This document shows positions 38,051-50,500 of a stretch of 64,000 bases of DNA, piece by piece. The DNA is from Melanocharis versteri (Eukaryota; Chordata; Aves; Passeriformes; Melanocharitidae). A program made the position numbers and the translations under genes. The notes under the pieces are model-generated. The model searched no databases, had not been told where the DNA came from, and saw only the letters and a list, made by a program, of their open reading frames with translations. Each line of letters begins with the position of its first letter. The first letter of the stretch is position 1. The stretch lies in contig VZTG01000476.1 of assembly GCA_013397845.1 (NCBI GenBank), positions 653,009-717,008 on the forward strand, read 5' to 3'.

Positions 38051-39968
38051 CCAGCCAATATTGTGTCTGGGGATTATTTGTGCTTGTCTTTGTTGAATTT
38101 TGTAAGGTTTCTTTTGGCATATTCCTCTGGCTTATCTTTGTCCTGAATGGTGGTGCTGCTGTGTATGCTCTGAATTTTTCTTGCGGTTTTTATCAGCATC
38201 TTTTAATTCATCTATTTCCTTTTCACTATGCTAATTCTCCAGATGAAATCAAGTCATTGTTGTGAGAATTTTTCATTTCATCCCAAAGTTATGGGGTTTG
38301 GCCTGAAATGTGGGCATCAGATGAAGTTCTGGAGAAGTGCTGGGTCTATATGAGCAGGAGACTCAGGCAGACCCTCAAAATTGGGCTTGTGTGGCTGGAT
38401 ACAAATGTGTTCCTTGCACATTTCTTAGTTTTCCTGATTGCTGTCAAAAAGTAAGCTACAATTTAAGCCCACCAAAATAAAGAGAAGTGAATTAATGACA
38501 AAGTAGCTAATGAGAAATGCCAGAGTTTCTAATAAATGTTAACAGAGAGGTTTAGTTTGATTTATTTTCTGATTTTTATTGGAAAATTCATCTAATCAAA
38601 GAAGACTGGTTAAATCCGCTGTGCTTCTTGTGTATCATCAGTGGAATTGTTAGCAGAGATCCACCTGCTGAATCATTAACTCTGTGCGTGGAGAAATAAC
38701 CCTCAGCCACCCCACACAGCCTCCACCACAGCACTGCTTTAGGCAGGGCAGTTTGTCACCACCAAGAAATGGAAAGTCAGAAGATCCCACTCGTTTTGTC
38801 TTTCTCATGCGTGGGTACACAAGTAATAGCAGGCTGAAGAATCCAATCAGATTTAATTGCATTGATTGGTGTTATTAACCATTTCCAGCGGCCCTAAAAT
38901 ATTTGGACTTTTTGTCTTCTCCATGTGCCAGCAGCCATGTTACACACCAACGATGCTACAGCCTCAACATGCCAAGCAGGCCAACATAGCTGGCATTAAA
39001 TTATTAAAAAAATCTTTCCTCTGCCCCTCTTTTGGATTGGGGCTACATCTGTGCACCGTCTCTTGGACTTTTGAGGCCAAAAAAGCACAACCTAACCAAG
39101 AGAAAAAGAGACTGAGTAAACTCTGAATTTCTCGTGAATGATTCAATCTTGCGTTATGAATCTGTTGGTTTTTTTCTCATCTCTAACAGACCGAAGTAGT
39201 TCTGGAAGCTGTACTCTCACATGCTACAGAAGTACTATTTCAGTAGCAGACTTGTTTGCCACTGAGAAAATCGTTAAGAAATCATATAACAACTACTGCT
39301 GATCCCTAAAGGGGATTGCTTCTCCCACTAGCTATTATCTAAATTGGATGTTTTCTGGAAAGACGAGCTGAATAAATAAAATAACGCCAGCAAGACTGGA
39401 GTGCTAAGGATGCAAAGATTCAGACTCCTCCATTTTAATGTTAGTGTAACTCCACTGAACTCAGTAGAGTTATTCTGGCTTTAAACCTAAGCCCTGGGGC
39501 CCAAAATGCTGCAGGGAAAGAAGCTGTCTGCTCCCATTGGAACAAGGGGAGGGCCACAGCGTGACTTCATTTACATAAACTGCCTACCAGATGGAGAGAA
39601 ACCCTGGGGAAAGGCAGGCGCTCCCTGCCCCATGCCTCCTGAAATGTAGGACATGGGATGAGGCTCCATGTGATAAAAGCATCCACCCAATTTCTTCCTT
39701 TGGCACCTTGGCAGTCACTATACGGATTTTGGAATTGTTTGCTTGGTGGAAATAAATTTTGTAAGAGGGGAACGGCATTTCAGACCAGGGAACAAAACCC
39801 CAGTGACTCAAAGAGTCTGTGCACTGCTGGGCCTCTACTGAGGGCCCTTCTGCATTAGGACTTTTTGATGGAAACAGCAGAAGCAGAGTGAGATCCTGCC
39901 CTCTGGCTGCTCCATGCATTGGAGCCATGTGAGATCCCAGCTTGGTCAGGGCACAGAGTGTGAGAGCT
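38051..39968. other. Non-coding stretch, nothing recognised
   Basis: Open frames are short (61-86 codons) apart from the counter-strand frame reading 39584-40243. That frame starts at a TTG inside CR1 and runs through the 96-bp duplication, so it is an artefact. No other structure was seen. Confidence 0.6.
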
Positions 39969-40159
39969 GGCCTGGAATGGGACAGGCTCTCTGGGGGTGC
40001 CCCAGCCACTGCACTGGGATTCAGCAGGACAGGCAGGGAGGAGAAAGCTCCATGCTCAGTTTTGGGCCTGGAATGGGACAGGCTCTCTGGGGGTGCCCCA
40101 GCCACTGCACTGGGATTCAGCAGGACAGGCAGGGAGGAGAAAGCTCCATGCTCAGTTTG
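39969..40159 (+). repeat. 96-bp near-perfect tandem duplication
   Basis: Two adjacent copies (39969-40064 and 40065-40159) of a unit starting ggcctggaatgggacaggct are identical apart from one T missing near the end of the second copy. The period, measured between the two cctggaatgg words at 39971 and 40067, is exactly 96. The near identity implies a recent event. Because 96 is a multiple of three, every frame that is open in one copy repeats 32 codons in the other, which explains several artificially long frames here. The last bases (cagttttgggc) resemble CR1 text upstream of its 3' region, so the right boundary of the unit lies in or at the CR1 copy. Confidence 0.9.
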
Positions 40160-40625
40160 GGCTCCTCTCTCTGAGGAAGATGTTGAGGTGCTGGAGTGAG
40201 TCCAGAGAAGGGCAATGGAGCTGGGAGAGGATGTGGGGCACAAGGCTCATGAGGAGCAGCTGAGGGAGCTCAGGAGGGACCTCCTCACTCTCTACAACTC
40301 CTGGACAGGAGGGATGTAGTGAGGTGGGTGTCAGTATCTTCTCCCAAGGAACCAATGACAGGATGAGAGGAAATGGCCTGAAGTTGCACCAGGTGAGGTT
40401 TAGATCAGTTATTAGGAAATTTTTTTTCCATGGAATGGGTTGTACAACATTGGAACAGGCTACCCAGGGAAGTGGTGGGATCACCATCCCTGGAAGTGTT
40501 AAAAAAATATGTAGATATGGCTCTTGAGGGCATGATTTAATGGCAAACATGATGGTGGAGCTGGGTTCGACAGCTGGGCTGGGATGATCTCAAAGGTCTT
40601 TTCCAACATTAACACTGCCATGACC
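40150..40625 (+). mobile_element. CR1 LINE 3' fragment, plus strand
   Basis: The CR1 3' region is easy to follow: gaagatgttgaggtgctgga, gtccagagaagggcaatgga, gaggagcagctgagggagct, ctctctacaactcctggaca, ggcctgaagttgcaccaggt, gaggtttagatc, aacaggctacccagggaagt, caccatccctggaagtgtt, and lastly gggatgatctcaaaggtctt. About 30 bases of the usual text after gagggagct are missing. The final ATTCTATG-type tail is replaced by aacattaacactgccatga. The copy is 5'-truncated and has no open reverse-transcriptase frame. It begins inside or against the 96-bp duplication. Confidence 0.88.
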
Positions 40626-41118
40626 CTGCTCTGAAGTTGTCAGAGCTGCAGTTCTGGTGCTTCACCTCGCAGCCTGAAGGCTCTGGGTTTGGGATCAGGG
40701 TAACCCATGGCTCCTGCAGCTGCCTGGCCATGTTTCTCTTGCTCTTGCTCTCACAACAGCTTCGGCAGAGGTCAGCAGAGAATTTGATATCTGATACAAA
40801 TGTGGCTGCTTACTGAATTCTAATATGAAAGTGTTAGGGGGGTTATTTCTATTTGGTTTTCTTCCCATCAACTCATCTGTCTAGGATCTCCATTTCTGGA
40901 AAGAGGCAGAGTGAAGAATTTAGTCTAATACACCATTTAAATTCCATAAACAAGACAAAAATCTAGTAGCAGACCTGAGAATATATATTGCAGCAATAAA
41001 ACTTCCCTGAAAGAATTGCAGCAGCAGCTAGGGAATGCTAATAAAGGTTTCTTTGCCTGTGAAGCAACACTCACAGGCCTTGGTTGGCTTGATTTTCATT
41101 TAATAAAAACACTACATT
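40626..41118. other. Non-coding stretch, nothing recognised
   Basis: This interval lies between the CR1 copy and the palindrome. It is mixed sequence that becomes AT-rich towards its right end. No coding or repeat feature was seen. Confidence 0.6.
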
Positions 41119-41138
41119 AATATAATCATGATTATATT
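41119..41138. promoter_or_regulatory. 20-bp perfect palindrome with homeodomain half-sites
   Basis: The bases aatataatcatgattatatt read the same on both strands over all 20 positions. The centre TAATCATGATTA places two TAAT cores head to head four bases apart. This is the P4-type spacing known for dimers of some paired-class homeodomain proteins. The element sits in AT-rich, non-repetitive DNA. It may be a binding site or a chance event; the pattern is seen, the role is inferred. Confidence 0.4.
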
Positions 41139-42685
41139 GTGAAGAGGAAACACGTTGGAAGCTTTTTGATTCTCTTCATTAATTACTTCTCTCTCCAGCA
41201 GTACCACTGCACTGAAGAGATAAAAGGAGAGTGACTGATATTGAGTTTCATTTTTAAAGAACAAAGTGCATTTTTAATTGGGTTTAATATGTAAGCTTGC
41301 AGGTAAAAGATGAGCTAAAAATATTTCTGAATTTAAAAAAAAGCAATTTCAAACTGCTGCCTTCTGATCAGGTCTGTCCAACACACACACGGACCACCTA
41401 CAAGGTGCAATTAACTGACTTGCCAATTGTACAGGGCAGTTTGAGATGCTCAGAGAAGTGGCTTGAGGTGGACAGTGCTCTCTAGTCTGTGTATCTTGGC
41501 CAGGTTTTCAGCTGGCATTTAGCTTTCAGAGACAGGATATAAATTTTTTTTTTTCAAAAATGGGATGTTTTATATCTGTGAGTTCAGAATGTACAGGTTT
41601 GTTAGGAGTACAAGAGTATTGTCAGCTCCTGCCAGGGGCTCCAGAGATCACAGGGGCTAGGATGCAGGGCTAAAGGCAGCTGCAAATGTAGGGATAACCA
41701 GAATTTTAGTTTTATTTTCCAGCTACGTGGTGAAACAAGTCATAGCAAAGATCACGTGGAAGCTAGAGAGCCAGCTCTGAAAGCAACACATATAGAAAAA
41801 AATGAAAGGAAAACAAAGGAAGTTCTTCAGTATGAGAAAGGCTTTTCCCTCTACTCTTCTTGGAGCACTTTGTAGCCAAGGAAATGTGGGATACAGCATG
41901 GGAAACCCTTGGAGGTCTGGTTAAGGTGATCAGGATCTGGATGTGCACCGTTCATGGAGTGGGTTGGTGGAGGAGGCTGCACAGGCAGACATGCCATTTA
42001 CCTTCACCATTTTAACCCACTGCTGGCACTGTCCTGTCAGCCTCAGGTGCTGCACACTGGGAGTGGAACTGCATCCCAGCGAGGGCAGAGAGGGCAAAAG
42101 CCAGCTGGGATGTTCTGCTGCACCTCTCACCTCCTGCTCTGGCCAGGCTGCAGCTTCACAGGGGCAGGAGGCTGAGCTGTGCCCCAGCTCACAGCAGCAT
42201 CACCTGCCTTCAGGCACAGGCATCTATCAGAATTTCTGGGTTCTTTGTGTCTTGGAAATAAGAAAACACAAAGGGGTTACTCAGGAAACAGAGCTAATCA
42301 TATGTCAGAAATTCATGGTGATGGTGTAGAATAACTGTCTTGCATTCTATTGCTTCAACTTTATTCAAAAAATAAGTTATGAAAAAAAAGGTATTAAAAG
42401 CACAACAAATATGAGGAACTTAGTGTTTCCTTCAATGAGCCTGATATTGATGCTACGTGTCTTGCTCCAGTTAAAGGCAATAGCAGTAGCCTACCAAAAT
42501 GATTTATCTTCTCTTTATTTTATATTTCAAGTTGTTGATGTATGTAGTATTAATTGTGGTAAGTTAGCAGAGAGAAACAAGCTAATCCATGTGGGAAGAT
42601 TGCTTCCTTTTGGTGCCCTGTCTGCCTGCCTACTGGCAGTTTCATGCTTAAGCCACTGATTCATTTTTTACCTCTCTCTTGCCAG
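41139..42685. other. Non-coding stretch with GC-richer patch at 41950-42220
   Basis: The patch at 41950-42220 is moderately GC-rich, and frames of 66-128 codons are open on both strands without any recognised domain. No repeat family was seen. Confidence 0.55.
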
Positions 42686-42878
42686 CAATTATATTTCATT
42701 GGTGACTGTTGTGGCATAGAGTTGGAGGCGAGGGCTGCTGCTTTATCTGAGAAGCAGTATTTCATACTGTATATCACTTCTCAATGTATAGAATCTGGAA
42801 AACTAGTAATTTCTCATTTAGTTTCCAGCATAATTTACTGTGCTGGAGGAATAGTGCTGACAGCTTCTGCTGAGAATG
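42686..42878 (+). other. Weak candidate exon, unrecognised
   Basis: A strong polypyrimidine acceptor (ttacctctctcttgccag, ending 42685) and a strong donor (GTATGT at 42879) enclose 193 bases with one open frame of 64 codons. The frame begins QLYFIGDCCGIELEARAAAL and then continues through mostly hydrophobic residues. I recognise no family. Exon-like segments of this quality arise by chance in tens of kilobases of vertebrate DNA, so it is only a lead. Confidence 0.15.
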
Positions 42879-44484
42879 GTATGTGGTATATTTTGTATCT
42901 TAAGGCTTGCCTTGCTTCTGTGCCCTCTCTCAAGAAAGGCAAACACAGGTTACATTTCTGAGAACTCTGCGGTTCTTGGTCACTTCATTTTGTAGCTTTG
43001 CCAAAGTAGCAATGACTTACTGTTTTCCAGGGGAAAAAAACCCATAAGCACCGAGCAGTGTAGCTGGTATTGATGCAAATCCATAGTTCTGGGAGCTTTT
43101 AAGTCACTGAAACAGAACAGTAAAATTAATGTCTACAAAAATGCTCTCACTTTGGCTCTTTGGCAGCAAACTTAAAACTACCAATTGCTATAGGTAATAG
43201 TAGCTGACAAGTTGCATGGTATTGGCACCAAATAATACACGTCTGTGCCATAAAGTGGTGTTGCTCAAGTTACAGGAATGCTTCATAGCAGGAAGCTCTT
43301 TACAATTAAGGAGTAAAACTTACAGTTAAACTTGTGAAATTAGTGGTTAAAAAGATTACCAAGTTGCAAAATTGCTCTGGGTTTGTTAGAACAGCTGAAA
43401 TACGCAGTGGTGCTGAAACCTTGGCTGACCTGGAGATCTGCTAATCAAAAGCCCTTTGTGAATTGGGAATGGTACTGCAAAACTTTTCTGACTAAACAAT
43501 ATCTGTATATATGATTGTACACACTGTTTTTATGACACATTGATCAGCTTCCCTGTTTAGCTCCTCTCAACCTCTGTTTAGAGACAAGCAATGTCTCTAA
43601 AGATTAAAAATCCTGTTATTGAATGCAATTTTTAGATCCCATCTCTGACAATTGAAAATCTGGCTGAGAGACAAAGACTAGATAGCACTGCTCGCTGGCA
43701 CTAGAAGTCCATTTTATTTAGAACAGGTTTTCATTGCCCTTCTCTTCCCCCCTCCAGCAACTGGAAGCTTGTTTGGAAATCTGTAATTGTTTTGGCTTAA
43801 GACAGATTTTGTGCAAAGCGCCAGGCTTGGGACCCTGCTCAAAACTGAGCAAACTGCTGAATTATATGTGTCTTTGTGATAATAAGGTATTAATCCCCAA
43901 ACTCCCTTGCTGCCAGCTGAACATCTCAGGATCCAGCCTGCAAGGCGTGATGTGATGTGCAGCCTTGTGCACCCAGCACAGGAGGCAGCAGCTGGTGGCT
44001 GTTAAACACTGCTCATATCTTTGAATCCTGGCACTCCGCACTCTCCTAAAGGGAAAGGTGTCCATGGTTTTTTGGTGCCTTTTAGCTGACACATTTCAGT
44101 GTATTTTGTGATGTTTTCCAGACCATGGAAGCACATCTCTTGCTGCAGAATGTGTCCTTATCTGCCTAGGTGATCCAAGCCTCCAGGATTTTGTTCACTG
44201 TCCGTCCTGTTCAGGGAAGCATTGCAGATAAGAGCAGGACTGAGGTCTGGGGAATTGCCATCACAGTCGTTTTTTTTCAGGAGAAAATTCACTTGCCATA
44301 AAATTAGAACATCCCAGCTGAAAATGTAACAGAGATTTTTCCCTATCCAACCTCCCTTCACTTCCAAGAAGCAGGCTTCATGGCTTCTTGGCACTTGTCA
44401 GGCACATTTCTCTTACTGGGACACTGGGGACTGACCCAGGACTGACATATTTCCTGACCCTGGGGTATTTTGGGAGGCCTCACA
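42879..44484. other. Non-coding stretch, nothing recognised
   Basis: No repeat, RNA gene or coding signal was recognised; frames remain under 80 codons. Confidence 0.6.
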
Positions 44485-44522
44485 TTTCTGGTTCACAGGT
44501 TCTGGTTTCTGGTGTCTGGTTC
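44485..44522 (+). repeat. Degenerate ttctggtt repeat
   Basis: Four imperfect, closely spaced copies of a ttctggtt-like word occur here, at 7-15 base intervals. It is a decayed short tandem repeat. Confidence 0.55.
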
Positions 44523-47500
44523 TACTGTGGTTTCAATGAATTTAAGGGCTCTTGAAAACATTTTGAAACACTGAAACAGTGTGAGGTTTTGATGGCTGAA
44601 AGATGAAATTTCTGAATTTTAATTTCTCGTACAGTGGTACCTCTCACTCCCTTCCTCACGCAAAGTGAGTTGCTGCTTCTTCCTCTTGAGGCCAGGGAGT
44701 CTGGAGGCAGTGTCGGGGCAGAGTAATTTCTCAGACTTTGCCAAAGTTGCAGCACCATGTTTTCTCCAAATCACTTGGATTTTAATTAATGTCCTGCCTT
44801 TCTGCTCATGCCGCCATTATTTGTATAGAAATGAATGTTATGTTCAAGCATCTGCAGTACACAAATGCCCACGTCAGACCCTGTGAGGATCCTCCTAAAT
44901 CTGTTATGTAATGTATAAACCCCAAGATAGTGACCCCAAGAAGCCCTGAAAGCAGCATTCAGCTTCTCAGTAACCACTGCTGTGAGCAGGGCACCCAACT
45001 CTGGCCTGTTTGCTCCCAAAACATCGAGGCACACAACAGCAAAATCCCACCAGGCAGCCAGATTCTTACAGGCACCCTGGTCTCCGTGTCTGCCCTGTGG
45101 TAGCACTGCTCCCTCTTCAGCCACTACAGAAGCATAAGGCAATTTAAAGTAGGTTTTCTTCCAGGGATGAGCTAAGTTTGTAAGAAGCACAGCTTTGCTC
45201 TCTTTGGCGTGTCAGCAGTTTGTTGTGGTGATTTTAATATTGTGCCCTTCACTTCTCTGTTAAGCTGGTGTAACGTAGCCTTGATTATTGCAAGAAATGT
45301 CCTTTTCCCTTCTGCTGCAATTAAGACCAAGATTCATTGCTGGGTAGATCTGGCCTTTTCCATCAGTGGCTGTGATTTGTAATTGTCATAGATTCCGCTT
45401 TTTGTGACGGAAAGACACAGCCTGTAGCATTTGGAGAAATAAATGGGAGCCTCTGTTTCCCGTATGTGAAAAACCAGAATAACCCAGCTCTCACTTTTTG
45501 TATGAATCTTACGGTAATATCATTACTGTAAGAGATGGGGGAATGGCCATAGGAACTGCACATCTTAACTCCCAGGAATCTCCCTCATGCGTGTGTGCAG
45601 TGTGGAGGCACAGAGCCTGGTTGGGGCTGAAGGGGCATTCCCTGCCTCATTTTGCTCTTCCCAGATCTCGTCCTGGGAATATTCAGGCACTTTGGTGGCA
45701 AATACACTGAGAGTAATTCAGGAGATGGATGGTGAGGCAGTAAGCAAATTGCTGCAGTAACATGTACACTACTTTCAAAGCATCCTGAATGGTCTATTAG
45801 GTGTAAAATTGGATTAGAGAGAGCAATTAAAATGGTAAACCTGTAAGAAAGAGTTGTATATTGTTGCTTTAAAACTAGAATTGACCACTTGAACACTATG
45901 AGTGGGCCACATCTCTTGCCTTTTATTGAGCCTAGAGGAATTTTAAAATATTTCATTAGCATTAAACCTGATAGATCCTTTCCATTAAGCAAGGTGAAGC
46001 AAGTATAATGCAACATAGCTGGTGGCATTATAGTGGTGTGACTGCTAAAATACATAAGATGCTTCAGCTGGGGGGCCATTGTGCCCAGTTCATATTTTGG
46101 AAAGGTTTGGAAGTTTCTCATTAAAGATAATGAGAGTTGCCAGGTGTCCAGCAGCTCATGAAATGAAGGGCTGAGTCCAAATTATTTCAGTGATATCTTG
46201 TAAATGGATTTCTGTTGTCCTTCACACAGATTTCCAGTAAATAAACTAATACTGGTTAACCAGACCTCTGATAGTGTGAGCCATATATTTGAATAAACTC
46301 AGATATGTGGAATAATGCATTAAATGTGACTGTATTTACTATGAATATACTATAGTTCATATAGGGAAGAGTTACGATCTTTTAAAGTTTACTAGATGAG
46401 AACAGCTTTTATCTCAGAATTAATGGCTCTTACACATAAATTCATCTGAACACTAAATCTAAATTAGCTGTTGTTTGAGGTGATTACATGGCTTAATTTT
46501 TTTTTTCTTTCAACTGGACCATGCATTTCCCAGCAGCTTAGTTTGCTGATGTTTGATTTGTGGTGATACAGATCATATACAAGCTGGCTTGTTGTTTTTA
46601 ATGAACTGGATGTGTTGTATAATAGAATTGCTAGGTTTGTGTTAAATTGCAGCTTTGGGACTCATTATTGTGAGATGTTATCTGCTTTGAACTGGCTTAT
46701 TTTATCACAAAGAAAGAAATTGAATTTGCTTAAGATGGCAAATGCAGCAATGGATGGGTTGGTTGGTGAGTGTTTTGGGGCACCCTGTTGAGCTGATATG
46801 TATTTTATCTGATCTAATTCACATTCTGCCCAGAAGATGCATACACACCCACACATATGTTGGAGTCCATATAAAAAAAAGCCTAAAACAAACAAGCACA
46901 ATGTATTGCTGGATGGTTAAATGCTGCTTTTTAGCCATTGGTTTTTGACCATTTCAACTGTAAATTCATGGGATCTTTTCCTTAGGGCATTTTTGTTCCA
47001 GTTTTCTGTGCTGTGCATGCAGAGGCTAATGACGCATTTCTGCCTGCACATATTTAGCTTTTGCATGCACATATTTCAGCTTGCACAGAAGCATTTTGCA
47101 GGCATTGAAGTTTAAGTGTATGTAGCAGGATTAATTGTGTAAAACCCAGAAAATTGTGTTTCCTTTGACAACTGCAGGTTTGGAAGATGAAGCCTCTGTG
47201 TGTCATTCTTGGCATTTCCATTCCTTTGCAAAACACGCTGAGCTTTCAGCCTAATGTAAGGATGATATATAGGAAAATGAAATAATTTTCTTTACTGTGG
47301 TAATTTTAGCTGTTCTCTGCAACAAAGTATAAAAACACTGATTTGCATTGAGAGACGTGTAGGCACCTGAAAAACGCTTCTACTCAAACAGTTTAAATCA
47401 ATGAAAAAAGGGGCTCAATTCAAAGGTGGTTTTAAGGAAACACTGAAGGAATGTAAACTGGTTATAAAGTGGGGTGGTAAGACTTTCATTTGGCTTCTGC

Positions 47501-47547
47501 TGAGCTGCCTGTTAGAGCAGTGCCAGCTTCACTCTGTTGGGTGTATG
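44523..47547. other. Non-coding stretch, nothing firm
   Basis: Minus-strand frames of 134 codons (44786-45190) and 178 codons (45585-46121, starting at a real ATG) are open. Neither has a domain I recognise, and I see no clear promoter, splice or poly(A) context. A short word at 45445-45472 faintly resembles the 3' part of MIR/CORE-type SINEs, but is too short to call. Confidence 0.5.
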
Positions 47548-47583
47548 ATATGTTAACATGGAATAAATAAATATGTTAACATG
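47548..47583 (+). repeat. Direct repeat containing GTTAAC
   Basis: The string atatgttaacatg occurs at 47548-47560 and again at 47571-47583, 23 bases apart, with aaataaata between the copies. It is a small local duplication; GTTAAC is also an HNF1-type half-site core, without further support. Confidence 0.75.
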
Positions 47584-50500
47584 TGATAAATATGTGATGC
47601 CTGTGCCGTGGAGGGGCTGCTGGAGTTCCCTTGCTGTGCCTGCACGTCTACCCAGAGCACAAGTCCCAGCTCCTGGGACCACTGCCATGGCAATTTCAAT
47701 TTTTTTGTAGAGGCATTTGAACCACCGCAGTTATAGTCAGAGTTTTATGATAAATGAGGGGGTTTTTTGATAGCTATGAGGACTCAGATATAAAATATCA
47801 CATCAAAGGTTGTTCTTTGCAATGCAACAGAACTACCCTCCCTCCAAAAGAAAGCCAATAAGCAACAATAAATATTTTTCTTTCATAGTGGGCTTAGTAA
47901 CTCATTTTAAATGGTTCTTCTAAACTCTGTGATCCAGCATCACATGCTGTAGAGGTGGAAGAATTACTAGCTATTTGCACTTTGCATTAATGTTTAGGGT
48001 GGATTGTAATGACAAAGCAGATATTGAACTCTGCAGTTAATTTGCTTTTGTTGAAATAACCTTTAAATTATTCTTCCCTTAAACAGATTGGTTTTTGCAT
48101 ACTGATGAGTGCTCTGTCCCATTCCTACCCTGTGTGCTGCTTTACGTCCTTTCTCACTTCATCTTGACCAGCATCATTTAACAGATGGGATAGTATATAC
48201 CATAGAATATGATTTTTTTTTTCCTCACTTTCCTCTCCTGGCTTTAGAAAGTTCAATTTTTGCATGACCTTGGTTCTGGAGGCCTTGATTTACATTACAT
48301 TAACAGCTTTATGGAGTTGCTTTATAGTTTGCTCTATTGCTGAAAAACAGGACTGTTTTACTGATAGAATTTACTGTTCATTTTTTCCTAATTGTTTTTG
48401 GCATATGCTTATGTTTTGGTTTTTACATCACTGTTACTCGTAATTACCTTGCCTCCATTATTTTTCTTTAATAGAGGATAAATGAGTGTGTGGTATTTTT
48501 CTTTAGGAGAGCCTGAGTGTATTGGAGATATCTCTTACGATGGGGAGAATAGTGCAGGCATGATTAATGGCATCATCATTGTAACATAATTTAGTTAGGA
48601 GGACTTATACAACTGATAAAGTGTCATGTACTTCCACTAAACTGCAATCTAAGTGAACTGTATTTCAGGATTTTATATCCTCATTTCTGTCTTCTGTAAA
48701 GATATTACTGTAAGATTCATACAAGCATCTTTATAGGCTCATGCTGTAAGCAGTGAAAGTTCAATCAGTTCTTCTTGCAGGAATCACAGTTTCTATAAAA
48801 AATGAGTAATTATAATTCAAAAAAGGCATAAATTAGTTCACTAGATGCATTCATTGCAGACTGAAGTTGTGACTAGATGAAGTCTTTTGTAGAATAAAGA
48901 GAGATTTTGTTTAAAACTAAGAAATCTGTCCTTGAAAGATGAGAGAGAAATCAAGTATTTACAGCAGACAGTGCCTACAAAAACTTGCATTGTAAGTACT
49001 CCACAGACCACATTTATAAATTAATCAGAGAAAATCAATATATGTTGGAGACTAATAAAAGACCTTTCCTTAGTAATTAAAAACATCTCTGTCTCCATCT
49101 ACTTAATCCAACTCCTTAGGCCAGTTGAAATACTACATTTTAATTTCACTTCTGCATGATTTTATGTGAAATTATCCATTTTTTATTAAATCTTTTCAAA
49201 ACTTATTCACATAAAAAGAACATTTTTCTTGGTTTTCACTGTTGACTATTTTTTTCTAGCGGAGCACTTTGTTTAGCTGAACTTTCCATTTGAGCCTTGC
49301 ATGTTGCTGGGGGGTTGTGTATTTAATTTCACCTTTCTTTATGGTTGAACCTATGCATCTTCCACCAGCAAAGGCAAGCAAGTTCCACACTGGAGTCCCT
49401 TTCCAGTTCCCAGGAACTCAAGATGAGCCCAGCACTACTGTACCCCACCTCCATCAGCTGGCAATTCTGATTTTCTTATCACCCCACCCTCTGTTTTGTC
49501 TAGCTTTGATCACTTCTCCTTTTCCTGAACTGGTTATGTGCATTATTTTCCTTTCCTTGTGCATGGTCAGCTGTACTTGTAGACTCTGACATTTCAGAGT
49601 TGTTTTGCCCAGTGTGTAGCATGGTGGGGCTTCAGTCTCTGTGACAGCCTTTATGGGCAGCAAAAATAAACAGTAAATAGTGTCTCCACTAAATTATTGA
49701 TTTTCAATACAGATTCTCATCTTGGCACTCCAAGCAGGGTGCTTGTGCAGAAATATTTATTACGCATATTAATTAGGGAAGGAGGAAAAAAAATGGAGAA
49801 TAAAAGATCGCTGTGTAGACCCAGACACTCGTGCAGGATATTATCTAACCATTTTTGTACAGAAGCAGCTCTGTAAAAGCTGTGGTTCGTGCTGTTTCAT
49901 CATCCTTCCACTGAAAATTTGAATGGGCTTAAAATTAAGATCCCCTTACATAATGGAAGTCGTAATGAAGGATATGGTTCATAAATTTCAATTGTTAAAT
50001 TGTCTCAGTGGGAAAGGTGACTTGGCATTCCCATATTTTAAGGATTTAAAATCCACATTCAACAATAATGGTAAAGGGTTTAATTATCAGCTTATATTAA
50101 GACTTGAATATGAGAGACATTTCAACTGTTCTCTGTGTGAGCCATAAGCTTTCAACTGAAGATTTCTCTTACCTTCCAAGACCTAGATCCTGCTGGTATT
50201 TTTATGGGGTGCCTGTTTGTAAATACTACTCCTTATGGATAAACTAGCCTAAAAAATCATGTAAAAAGAGGATGTGAAGCTTGATTTAATATTTCTTTTA
50301 ATGTTCACATATACACAAAATATCATCCAGGACCACAAAGCATGTAAGGCCTTTGGAAGCATTTAAGGAGGCCACTCGATGGCCATTAGGCAAAGTAACC
50401 AGCAGTGCTCAGAGCAAGGGCACTTGTCCCTTTCCACTCCAGCAGAAGGAGCTTTCTGTGGTGCCTCAGAGCTCAGTGAGTTAAGGATGGAAACATCCAT

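Noticed and set aside
39584..40243. 219-codon minus-strand frame
   Set aside because: It starts at TTG inside a CR1 copy and owes its length to the 96-bp duplication, whose period is a multiple of three.
44786..45190. 134-codon minus-strand frame, considered as a retroelement remnant
   Set aside because: No polymerase, endonuclease or gag motif could be matched.
45445..45472. Possible MIR/CORE SINE fragment (gggagcctctgtttcccgta)
   Set aside because: Only about 28 bases resemble the family, and nothing around it extends the match.
45585..46121. 178-codon minus-strand ATG frame
   Set aside because: No domain, no promoter or splice context, and a composition like the surrounding DNA; likely chance.
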